Source of the DNA: Actinomycetes bacterium
GTDB lineage: Bacteria > Actinomycetota > Actinomycetes > Actinomycetales > Microbacteriaceae
Reading direction: 5' to 3'
Assembly: GCA_023431405.1 (NCBI GenBank)
Contig: JAEYVZ010000081.1
Coordinates: 1-46,468, forward strand
DNA length: 46,468 nt
Each line of letters begins with the position of its first letter. Positions within the stretch are counted from its first letter, which is position 1. The notes beneath the pieces were generated by a model that had not been told where the DNA came from, did no database searches, and saw only the letters and a list, made by a program, of their open reading frames with translations. The position numbers were made by a program, and so were the translations under genes. Of the stretch, positions 16,385 through 23,490 are shown piece by piece.

Positions 16385-17916
16385 GAGCCCGTCTCCTCGC
16401 GGTAGCGGGCACGCCACTGCGCGTTCATCGGGAACAGGCCGTCGACAGGGTGCCCCTCGGCGACGCGAGCGGCGATCCACGCATCCTCCTCCTCCTGGGC
16501 GAGGGCTGCGTCGACGACCTCCTCGACGAGCGAGGGCGGGATCACGATCACGCCGTCGGCGTCGCCGACGATGATGTCGCCGGGCTGCACGGTCGTCCCG
16601 CCGCACGCGATCGTCACGTCGTGGTCCCACGGCACGTGGCGACGGCCGAGCACGGCCGGGTGGGCGCCCGCGGTGTACACGGGGATGCCGACCGCGGTGA
16701 CGGCGTCGGCATCGCGCACGCCGCCGTCGGTGACGATGCCGGCCGCACCCTGTGCGTGGGCGCGGATGGCGAGGATGTCGCCGAGCGTTCCCGATCCGGT
16801 TTCGCCGCGTGCCTCGATGACGATGACCTCACCCTCGCCGACCGCGTCGAAAGCGCGCTTCTGTGCGTTATACCCGCCGCCATGGCTCTGGAAGAGGTCT
16901 TCGCGGAGAGGGACGAAGCGCAGCGTCTTGGCCGTGCCGACGAGCTTCGCGTCGGGGTGGAGCGGGCGCACCCCGTCGATCGTCACGTTGTCGAGACCGC
17001 GCTTGCGCAGCTGCTGGGAGAGGCCGGCGACCGGTGCGTGGAGGAGCTTGGCGCGCAGCTCTGCCGACAACGCGGGAGCGGTGTCGCCGGTGGTGCTCGT
17101 GCTGCCCGGAAGGCCCGCCGCTTCGCGCGAACCCGTGCTGTCGGGAAGGCCCGCCGCTTCGCGCGAGCCCCAGGCCTCTTCGCGCTGCGTGTCGTCCACC
17201 GCGGGAAGCGACCCGAGCTCGGGGTCGTAGGCGGGGCCGTGGCCCTCGACCACCGTCGTGACGAGGCGGCCGCTCGTGGCGCCGGTGGCGGGGGAGTCGA
17301 CCTCCACTTCGACCACGTCGCCGGGCACGATCACCGACGAGCCCGCCGGGGTGCCGGTGAGGATCACGTCGCCCGGTTCGAGCGTGAAGTGCTGCGAGAG
17401 GTCGGCGACGAACTGCGCGAGGGGGAAGATGAGGCCGGCGGTCGTGTCATCCTGCACCAGGGTGCCGTTGACCCAGGTGCGCACGCGAAGAGCCGTGGGG
17501 TCGACGGTGCGGGCGTCGATCAGGCGGGGCCCGACGGGGGTGTACCCGTCGCCGCCCTTCGAGCGCACGTTGGAGCCCTTGTCGTTCGCGCGCAGGTCGT
17601 AGAGGCCCAGGTCGTTCGCGGCGGTGACCCAGCCGACGTGGGCCCAGGCGTCGGCGTAGCCGACGTGGCGGGCGGCAGTGCCGATGACGAGGGCGATCTC
17701 GCCCTCGAACGCGAGCAGCTCGGTGCCGACGGGGCGCTCGACCGTGCCGCCGCTGGCGGCCACGGAGCTCGCAGCCTTGAAGAAGTAGGAGGGCGCGGCC
17801 GGGCGTCGGCCCCGCTGCTGCGCGCGCGACTCATAGCTCAGGTGCACCGCGATGATCTTTCCGGGGCGGCCGGGGAGGCCGGAGAACCGCTGATCGGTGG
17901 TGTTTTCGATAGTCAT
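16381..17916 (-). CDS. Fused FAH-family isomerase/decarboxylase (HpaG-like) and RraA-like domain
   Basis: The 511-residue protein joins two usually separate enzymes. Residues 1-235 are an FAH fold (metal Glu71 and Glu73 in FEGEIALVIG, Asp102 in NDLGLYD, and TGTPAG at 187-192), as in HpaG. Residues about 282-511 are an RraA/HMG-aldolase fold with IVTDGGVRD (R401, D402) and GETGSGTLGD. A linker of two 12-residue repeats (250-273) separates them. Classic HpaG has two FAH halves that decarboxylate 5-oxopent-3-ene-1,2,5-tricarboxylate and isomerise the product; here only one FAH half is present. RraA relatives include metal-dependent pyruvate aldolases and oxaloacetate decarboxylases, so the second domain might supply the decarboxylase step. 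It is first in the operon. Confidence 0.88.
   Translation of the reverse strand: MTIENTTDQRFSGLPGRPGKIIAVHLSYESRAQQRGRRPAAPSYFFKAASSVAASGGTVERPVGTELLAFEGEIALVIGTAARHVGYADAWAHVGWVTAANDLGLYDLRANDKGSNVRSKGGDGYTPVGPRLIDARTVDPTALRVRTWVNGTLVQDDTTAGLIFPLAQFVADLSQHFTLEPGDVILTGTPAGSSVIVPGDVVEVEVDSPATGATSGRLVTTVVEGHGPAYDPELGSLPAVDDTQREEAWGSREAAGLPDSTGSREAAGLPGSTSTTGDTAPALSAELRAKLLHAPVAGLSQQLRKRGLDNVTIDGVRPLHPDAKLVGTAKTLRFVPLREDLFQSHGGGYNAQKRAFDAVGEGEVIVIEARGETGSGTLGDILAIRAHAQGAAGIVTDGGVRDADAVTAVGIPVYTAGAHPAVLGRRHVPWDHDVTIACGGTTVQPGDIIVGDADGVIVIPPSLVEEVVDAALAQEEEDAWIAARVAEGHPVDGLFPMNAQWRARYREETGS
17098..17169 (-). repeat. 36-bp direct repeat coding the interdomain linker
   Basis: Two adjacent, nearly identical 36-bp units encode GSREAAGLPDST and GSREAAGLPGST (residues 250-273) in the FAH-RraA protein. 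Exact in-frame duplication between two domains suggests recent linker expansion. Confidence 0.9.
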
Positions 17917-17935
17917 GAGCTCCCTCGCTCTTGCG

Positions 17936-17958
17936 TCGTATTCGAAATCGTATATGAT
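17936..17958. promoter_or_regulatory. Candidate GntR operator between the hpa operon and MHS transporter
   Basis: TCGTATTCGA (17936-17945) is followed by ATCGTATATGAT (17947-17958), two overlapping near-palindromes of the GTAT(A/T)-centred type used by FadR/GntR proteins. They lie 20-42 bp upstream of the FAH-RraA start and 62-84 bp before the MHS gene start, so one bound regulator could control both directions. Confidence 0.5.
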
Positions 17959-18020
17959 CGGGACTCGTCCGGCAAGCGAGCCGCCGGCAGACAGAGACGT
18001 CTTCAGACACAGGAGTCACA

Positions 18021-19406
18021 ATGAGCGCATCCTCGACCCCGCCGGGCGGCCTCACCGCCACCGGCACCATCGCAACGGCCGCCGACCGGCGCCGCGTGGT
18101 GTTCGCCACGGTCATCGGAACCACCGTCGAGTGGTACGACTTCTTCATCTACGCCTCGGCGGCCGGGCTCGTGTTCGGGCAGCTCTTCTTCGCTCCCGCC
18201 GGCGAGCAGTTCGCGCAGATCCTCTCGTTCATCACGGTCGGCATCAGCTTCCTGTTCCGCCCCTTCGGCGCGTTCCTGGCGGGCCACCTCGGCGACAAGT
18301 ACGGCCGTCGCCTGGTGCTCATGCTCACCCTCATCCTCATGGGTGCCGCCACCACTCTCGTCGGCGTCCTGCCGACGTATGCCCAGATCGGCGTCCTCGC
18401 GCCGATCCTGCTGATCTTCCTCCGCATCCTCCAGGGCATCTCCGCGGGCGGCGAGTGGGGCGGCGCGGTCCTGCTGGCCGTCGAGCACGCACCCAAGAAG
18501 CGTCGCGGTCTGTTCGGCGCCGCGCCGCAGATGGGCGTCCCGCTGGGTCTTCTGCTGGCATCCGCGGTGCTCGCGATCGTCGCCATCCCGGGTGAGGAGT
18601 TCTTCCTCACGTGGGGCTGGCGCATTCCGTTCCTCCTCAGCGTCGTGCTGATCCTCATCGGCTACTACGTGCGCCGTCGCGTCGAGGAGAGCCCGGTGTT
18701 CACCGAGATCGCCGAGCGCAAGGAAGAGACGCGGATGCCGATCGTGCAGCTGTTCCGCAACCACGCGCTGCTCGTCATCATCGCCGCCCTCGTGTTCGCC
18801 GGCAACAACGCCATCGGCTACATGACCACGGGTGGATACATCCAGCGCTACGCGACCGACCCCGAGGGTCCCGTGGGTCTCCAGACCTCCGAGGTCCTGT
18901 GGGCCGTGACGCTCTCGGCCGTCTCGTGGCTCGTCTTCACGTGGGTCGCGGGCATCGTGTCCGACCGCATCGGTCGCCGCTCCACCTACATCATCGGCTG
19001 GATCCTGCAGCTGGTCGGCGTCGTGCTGCTCTTCCCGCTGGTCAACACCGCGAACGTGGCGTTCCTGGCGCTCGGCCTCGTGATCCTGACGGTGGGCCTC
19101 GGCTTCACCTACGGTCCGCAGGCCGCGCTCTACGCCGAGCTGTTCCCGGCGTCGATCCGCTTCTCCGGCGTGTCGATCTCGTACGCGATCGGCGCGATCC
19201 TCGGCGGCGCCTTCGCCCCCACGATCGCCCAGTGGATCGTTCAGCAGACCGGTTCCACCGAGGCGGTCACGTGGTACCTCGCGGGCATGACGGTGCTGGG
19301 TCTCGTGGCGACGCTGCTGCTGCGCGACCGCAGCGGCATCCCGCTCGGCCCCGACTTCGAAGCCGAGCAGTCGGTGAGCCCCATCCGCGGACTCGCCAAG
19401 GCCTGA
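18021..19406 (+). CDS. MHS-family MFS transporter, probable aromatic acid/proton symporter
   Basis: The 461-residue protein has about 12 membrane helices. The N-terminal TTVEWYDFFIYASAA and the helix 2-3 loop GHLGDKYGRRLVL are hallmarks of the metabolite:H+ symporter (MHS) family, which includes shikimate, protocatechuate and citrate carriers. It is divergent from the hpa operon with a shared operator region, so it probably imports the pathway substrate. An AGGAG site precedes the ATG. Confidence 0.9.
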   Translation: MSASSTPPGGLTATGTIATAADRRRVVFATVIGTTVEWYDFFIYASAAGLVFGQLFFAPAGEQFAQILSFITVGISFLFRPFGAFLAGHLGDKYGRRLVLMLTLILMGAATTLVGVLPTYAQIGVLAPILLIFLRILQGISAGGEWGGAVLLAVEHAPKKRRGLFGAAPQMGVPLGLLLASAVLAIVAIPGEEFFLTWGWRIPFLLSVVLILIGYYVRRRVEESPVFTEIAERKEETRMPIVQLFRNHALLVIIAALVFAGNNAIGYMTTGGYIQRYATDPEGPVGLQTSEVLWAVTLSAVSWLVFTWVAGIVSDRIGRRSTYIIGWILQLVGVVLLFPLVNTANVAFLALGLVILTVGLGFTYGPQAALYAELFPASIRFSGVSISYAIGAILGGAFAPTIAQWIVQQTGSTEAVTWYLAGMTVLGLVATLLLRDRSGIPLGPDFEAEQSVSPIRGLAKA

Positions 19407-19422
19407 TCGCCGCCTGAGTGCG

Positions 19423-19457
19423 ACGAGGGCGGATGCACGCGTGGCATCCGCCCTCGT
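19423..19457. terminator. Bidirectional terminator between MHS transporter and IclR gene
   Basis: A perfect 14-bp stem (19423-19436 with 19444-19457) with a 7-nt loop sits between the convergent ends at 19406 and 19470. Confidence 0.85.
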
Positions 19458-19469
19458 TCGCGTCTTGGC

Positions 19470-20189
19470 TCAGCCTCCGAGCGCCTCGCTGATCGCGTCG
19501 GCGGAGCGCTGCAGACGCGCGGCGACGGCTGCCGGCTCCGCCGACAGACCGACATGCACGACGGCGATCGCCGCCGGGCGGTGACCGCCGCGCAGCCGCA
19601 GGGGGACCGATACCGCCTGCACCGTCGGGATCACCTCGTCGTGACTCGTCGCGTACCCGCGTCGTGCCGCCTCGTCGATCTCCGCCCGCAGAGACGCGCT
19701 CACCTCGACCGGCCACTGTGCCGGCGCAAGGGTCGACAGGATCGCCTTGCTGGGGGCGCCGACCGTGATCGGATGCCGTGCCCCCGGCCGCTGCGCGACC
19801 GACGCGATCGCGTGACGCGGCTCGACCGACGCGAGGGTGATGCACTCGTCGCGGTCGAGGACGGCGAGGAAGCAGGTCATGCCCAGCTCGTTCGCGACGG
19901 CGGTGAGCTCGGGCAGCGACTCTGCCTGCAGATCATGGGCCACACCTGCCGCGAGCGCCGCCATGCGCGCTCCGAGCGCGACGCGGCCGGAGGAGTCGCG
20001 GGCGACGAGCCCGTGGTCTTCGAGGGTGCGCAGCAGCCGGTATGCGATCGAGCGGTGCACCTCGAGACGTACGGCGAGCTCGTCGATGGTCAGAGCCTCG
20101 CGGGCGTCGGCGAGCAGCTCGAGCAGGCGGATGCCTCGGCTGAGGGTCTGGGAGCCCGTGGCGGCACGGTCGGCGCTGGACGCGGCCAT
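19470..20189 (-). CDS. IclR-family regulator
   Basis: The 239-residue product has an N-terminal winged helix (about 15-75; LTIDELAVRLEVHRSIAYRLLRTLEDHGLV) and an IclR effector domain (ELGMTCFLAVLDRDECITLASVE, then RHPITVGAPSKAIL, then RRGYATSHDE). It is divergent from the MobA-like monooxygenase gene, and the 176-bp gap holds two matching inverted repeats. IclR regulators of aromatic catabolism (PcaU, PobR type) usually activate the adjacent gene in response to its substrate; that role is likely here. Confidence 0.93.
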   Translation of the reverse strand: MAASSADRAATGSQTLSRGIRLLELLADAREALTIDELAVRLEVHRSIAYRLLRTLEDHGLVARDSSGRVALGARMAALAAGVAHDLQAESLPELTAVANELGMTCFLAVLDRDECITLASVEPRHAIASVAQRPGARHPITVGAPSKAILSTLAPAQWPVEVSASLRAEIDEAARRGYATSHDEVIPTVQAVSVPLRLRGGHRPAAIAVVHVGLSAEPAAVAARLQRSADAISEALGG

Positions 20190-20258
20190 TGCACCCCTCC
20201 GTCTCTCGCGCGGACGCGCGCTCTTGCGGACGCGGCCCCTTGCGGCATCCGGAACGCG

Positions 20259-20268
20259 TCGTATACGA
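20259..20268. promoter_or_regulatory. Perfect palindrome TCGTATACGA, GntR-type half of the control region
   Basis: This 10-bp palindrome, four bases before the first IclR-like box, resembles the GTATAYGA sites at 17936-17958. It may let the hpa GntR regulator also act on the monooxygenase gene. Confidence 0.45.
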
Positions 20269-20271
20269 TCT

Positions 20272-20306
20272 GTTCAATAGTAGAACGTCGCGTTCGAATA
20301 TAGAAC
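20272..20306. promoter_or_regulatory. Two IclR-type operators (GTTC-N7-GAAC) upstream of the monooxygenase gene
   Basis: GTTC-AATAGTA-GAAC (20272-20286) and GTTC-GAATATA-GAAC (20292-20306) are two 15-bp inverted repeats 20 bp apart centre to centre, about two helical turns, so they face the same side of the DNA. They lie 60-94 bp before the monooxygenase ATG and 83-117 bp before the IclR start. IclR proteins bind as dimer pairs to such repeats. Confidence 0.7.
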
Positions 20307-20365
20307 ACGGCGTCTCTTCCGGCAACACCCCGACCGCGCGCGTCGGGGAAGGGAAATCGACGACG

Positions 20366-22258
20366 ATGCAGTTCCACCACCACGGATACGTTTCCGGCAA
20401 CCCGCTCGTGCAGCCCGCCGCAGGCACCGGGATCGACCGGCCCGCTGACCTCCCCGACGAGATGGACGTCCTCATCGTCGGCTCCGGTCCGGCCGGCATG
20501 CTCCTGGCGGCCCAGATGTCGCAGTACCCGAGCGTCGTCACGCGCATCATCGAGCGCCGCGACGGACGCCTCGTGCTGGGACAGGCCGACGGCATCCAGC
20601 CGCGCAGCGTCGAGACCTTCCAGGCCTTCGGGTTCGCCGAGCGCATCACCGCCGAGGCGTACAACATCGGCTGGATGAACTTCTGGGGCCCCGACCCCGC
20701 CGACCCGAGCCGCATCGTGCGGCGCTCACGCACCGAGGACTACGCGTTCAAGATCAGCGAGTTCCCCCACCTCATCGTGAACCAGGCCCGCGTGCTCGAC
20801 TACTTCGCCGAAGCGGCGCTTCAGGGGCCGGGGCGCATCGAACCCGACTACGGCATCGAGTTCCTCGGCCTCACCCGCCACGACGACGGCGAATACCCGG
20901 TGGAGGTGCGCGTGCGTCACGTGGCCGGCCCGCGGCAGGGGGAGGAGCGCGTCGTGCGCGCCAAGTACGTTGTCGGCTGCGACGGCGCCCGCAGCGGGGT
21001 GCGCGAGGCCATCGGCCGCACGCACGTCGGAGAGATCTCCATGCACGCCTGGGGCGTGATGGATGTGCTCGTCAACACCGACTTCCCCGACTGGCGCATC
21101 AAAGCCGCGATCAACTCCGAGCACGGCAACATCCTCCACATCCCGCGCGAGGGCGGTTATCTCAGCCGCATGTACGTCGACCTCGGCGAGGTCGCCGCCG
21201 ACGACGACCACCGCGTGCGTCAGACCCCCATCGAGGAGATCATCCGGCGCGCCAACGAGATCCTGCATCCGTACTCGATCGACGTGAAGGAGGTCGCCTG
21301 GCACAGCGTGTACGAGGTCGGCCACCGGGTCACGGACGGCTTCGACGACGTCGCGGAGGGCGTCGACCGCGACCCGCGTGTGTTCCTCACGGGCGATGCC
21401 TGCCACACCCACAGCGCCAAGGCCGGTCAGGGCATGAACGTGTCGATGCAGGACGGTTTCAACCTGGGATGGAAGCTCGGCTCCGTGCTCACCGGACTCA
21501 GCCCCGTCTCGCTCCTCTCGACCTACACGGCGGAGCGGAAGCCCGTCGCACAGCAGCTCATCGACTTCGACCGCGAGTGGTCGTCGCTCATGGCGCGCAA
21601 GCCCGAGGACATCACCGACCCGGAAGACCTCGCGACCTACTACCTCGCCACCGCGGAGTTCCCCTCGGGGTTCATGACGCAGTACGCGCCGTCGATGATC
21701 GTCGGAAGCAGCGCCCACCAGTCGCTCGCCGAAGGATTCCCGGTCGGCAAGCGCTTCACCTCCGCCCCCGTCACCCTCGCGTGCGACGGCAACGTCGTGC
21801 ACCTCGGCCACCACGCCAAGGCCGACGGGCGCTGGCGCATCTACGCCTTCGCCGACCGCGCCCTGCCCGGAGAGGAGTCGGCGCTCCGCCGGTGGGCCGA
21901 ATGGCTGGCCACCGGCGACGACTCGCCGGTCGTCCGGCACACGCCCGCCGGCGCCGACATCGACGCGGTGTTCGACGTGAAGGCCGTCTACCAGCAGGCC
22001 TACGACCAGTTCGAGGTGTCGGACGTGCCGACGATCTTCCGCCCCGAGACCGGGCCGCTCGCCCTCACCGACTGGGAGAAGGTGTTCGCCGCCGGCCCGT
22101 CGGCGTGGAATCCGGTCGACATCTTCGAGGAGCGAGGCCTCTCGCGAGACGGTGTCGTCGTCGTCGTGCGTCCCGACCAGTACGTCGCCGCGGTGCTCCC
22201 GCTGACCGAGAGGTCGGAGCTGGCCGGCTTCTTCCAACAGCATCTCCTTCCCGCCTGA
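20366..22258 (+). CDS. FAD-dependent aromatic monooxygenase, 3-hydroxybenzoate 4-monooxygenase-like
   Basis: The 630-residue flavoprotein has the FAD Rossmann motif (VLIVGSGPAG, G39/G41/G44), the second site VVGCDGARSGVREAIG, the flavin-ribityl motif FLTGDACHTHSAKAGQGMN, and a C-terminal thioredoxin-like phenol-hydroxylase domain. The N-terminal opening MQFHHHGYVSGNPL closely resembles MobA, which makes protocatechuate from 3-hydroxybenzoate. The ATG at 20366 follows GGGGAAGGGAAA; the longer frame upstream runs through the operator region. In this island it might instead hydroxylate 3-hydroxyphenylacetate to homoprotocatechuate, since no HpaBC is present. That is inference. Confidence 0.88.
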   Translation: MQFHHHGYVSGNPLVQPAAGTGIDRPADLPDEMDVLIVGSGPAGMLLAAQMSQYPSVVTRIIERRDGRLVLGQADGIQPRSVETFQAFGFAERITAEAYNIGWMNFWGPDPADPSRIVRRSRTEDYAFKISEFPHLIVNQARVLDYFAEAALQGPGRIEPDYGIEFLGLTRHDDGEYPVEVRVRHVAGPRQGEERVVRAKYVVGCDGARSGVREAIGRTHVGEISMHAWGVMDVLVNTDFPDWRIKAAINSEHGNILHIPREGGYLSRMYVDLGEVAADDDHRVRQTPIEEIIRRANEILHPYSIDVKEVAWHSVYEVGHRVTDGFDDVAEGVDRDPRVFLTGDACHTHSAKAGQGMNVSMQDGFNLGWKLGSVLTGLSPVSLLSTYTAERKPVAQQLIDFDREWSSLMARKPEDITDPEDLATYYLATAEFPSGFMTQYAPSMIVGSSAHQSLAEGFPVGKRFTSAPVTLACDGNVVHLGHHAKADGRWRIYAFADRALPGEESALRRWAEWLATGDDSPVVRHTPAGADIDAVFDVKAVYQQAYDQFEVSDVPTIFRPETGPLALTDWEKVFAAGPSAWNPVDIFEERGLSRDGVVVVVRPDQYVAAVLPLTERSELAGFFQQHLLPA

Positions 22259-22297
22259 CGGTCTCGCCGTCAGGTCATCGCGAGCGACCAGGCTCCG

Positions 22298-22303
22298 TAG
22301 GCT
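22298..22303 (+). promoter_or_regulatory. Leaderless-type -10 for trhO
   Basis: TAGGCT lies six bases before the GTG at 22310 (three before the GTG at 22307), with no good Shine-Dalgarno. The spacing favours 22310 as the start of a leaderless message. Confidence 0.5.
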
Positions 22304-22306
22304 GGA

Positions 22307-23053
22307 GTGGTGGCATCCGTACTGAACATCTCGGCGTACCTGTTCACGCGCATCGACGATCCGCACGCCCTGCGTGAGGCGCTGCGCGCGCGGGCGGTGG
22401 ATGCCGGTCTGAAGGGCACCGTGATCCTGGCGGAGGAGGGGATCAACCTGTTCCTCGCGGGGGCGCCCGAGTCCGTGCGCGGTTTCGTCGCCGACCTCGG
22501 CGCCGACGAGAGGTTCGCCGGCCTGACGACGAAGGAGAGCTGGTCGTCCGCCCAGCCCTTCCGGAAGCTGCTCGTCAAGGTCAAGCGCGAGATCATCCGC
22601 ATGGACCGTCCGGCCATCCGTCCGAGTGGGGGCCGTGCTCCCGCGGTGGCGCCCGACACGCTCCGCCGGTGGCTGGATCAGGGACGCGACGACGACGGCA
22701 GGGAGGTCGTGCTGCTCGACACCCGCAACGCCTTCGAAGTCGACTACGGATCGTTCCGGGATGCCGTCGACTGGCGCATCGAACGCTTCACGCAGTTTCC
22801 CGACGCGGCGGCGGCCGCCGCGCCGGATCTGGCGGGGAAGACCGTCGTGAGCTACTGCACCGGCGGGATCCGCTGCGAGAAGGCGGCGATCCTCCTCCGC
22901 GAGTTCGGGGTCGCCGCCTACCAGCTCGACGGCGGCATCCTCAGCTACTTCGAGCAGGTGGGCGACGCGCACTGGGACGGCGAGTGCTTCGTGTTCGACG
23001 AGCGCGAGGCCCTGACTCCCGACCTGCAGCCGCGGGCGGGCGCCGCAGCATGA
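22307..23053 (+). CDS. trhO: tRNA uridine-34 hydroxylase, rhodanese-domain (TrhO/YceA family)
   Basis: The product (248 residues from the first of two consecutive GTGs, 247 from the second) has an N-terminal acylphosphatase-like domain (GTVILAEEGINLFLAG) and a rhodanese domain with LLDTRNAFEVDYG and the active-site loop CTGGIRCEKA (C183 and C189 counted from the second GTG). The family makes 5-hydroxyuridine at tRNA position 34. It is shorter than the E. coli protein (about 350 residues), lacking most of the C-terminal extension, as in many actinobacteria. The stop overlaps the next gene (ATGA). Confidence 0.9.
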   Translation: MVASVLNISAYLFTRIDDPHALREALRARAVDAGLKGTVILAEEGINLFLAGAPESVRGFVADLGADERFAGLTTKESWSSAQPFRKLLVKVKREIIRMDRPAIRPSGGRAPAVAPDTLRRWLDQGRDDDGREVVLLDTRNAFEVDYGSFRDAVDWRIERFTQFPDAAAAAAPDLAGKTVVSYCTGGIRCEKAAILLREFGVAAYQLDGGILSYFEQVGDAHWDGECFVFDEREALTPDLQPRAGAAA

Positions 23054-23451
23054 CGAAGGATGCGCCGGCGCAGGGTGCCCGGTCACGGTCCGGCGCGGTC
23101 GTCGCGGCGGCCCTCATCGATGCGGCCTCCGTCATCTCGTTCGCCGCTGCGGGACGCGCCAGCCATGACTCAGACGTGTGGACGGGGCTGTTCACGACGG
23201 CGTGGCCGTTCCTGACGGCCCTGATCGTCGGGTGGGTCGTGGCCCGCGGCTGGCGGGCACCTTTCGCGCCCGTCCGCACGGGCGTCACCGTGTGGCTCGT
23301 GACGGTCATCGGAGGGATGCTGCTGCGAGCCGCATCCGGTCAGGGCACCGCTTTCGCGTTCATCCTCGTCGCGACACTCGTCCTCGGCGCGCTCGTCGTC
23401 GGCTGGCGCGGGATCGCCGTCCTCGCCGCGCGCCGCCTCGGCCGGAGCTGA
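23050..23451 (+). CDS. DUF3054 membrane protein
   Basis: The 133-residue protein has four helices (about 18-35, 45-64, 76-93 and 98-120) with the conserved look of DUF3054 (IDAASVISFAAAGRASHD, then TAWPFLTALIVGW, then TVWLVTVIGGMLLR). Function is unknown. The ATG overlaps the trhO stop, so it is co-translated, an arrangement that gives no clear functional hint. Confidence 0.85.
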   Translation: MTKDAPAQGARSRSGAVVAAALIDAASVISFAAAGRASHDSDVWTGLFTTAWPFLTALIVGWVVARGWRAPFAPVRTGVTVWLVTVIGGMLLRAASGQGTAFAFILVATLVLGALVVGWRGIAVLAARRLGRS

Positions 23452-23490
23452 CGGCAGACTCGCACCGCCGGATTCGGACCGATCCGTCGC

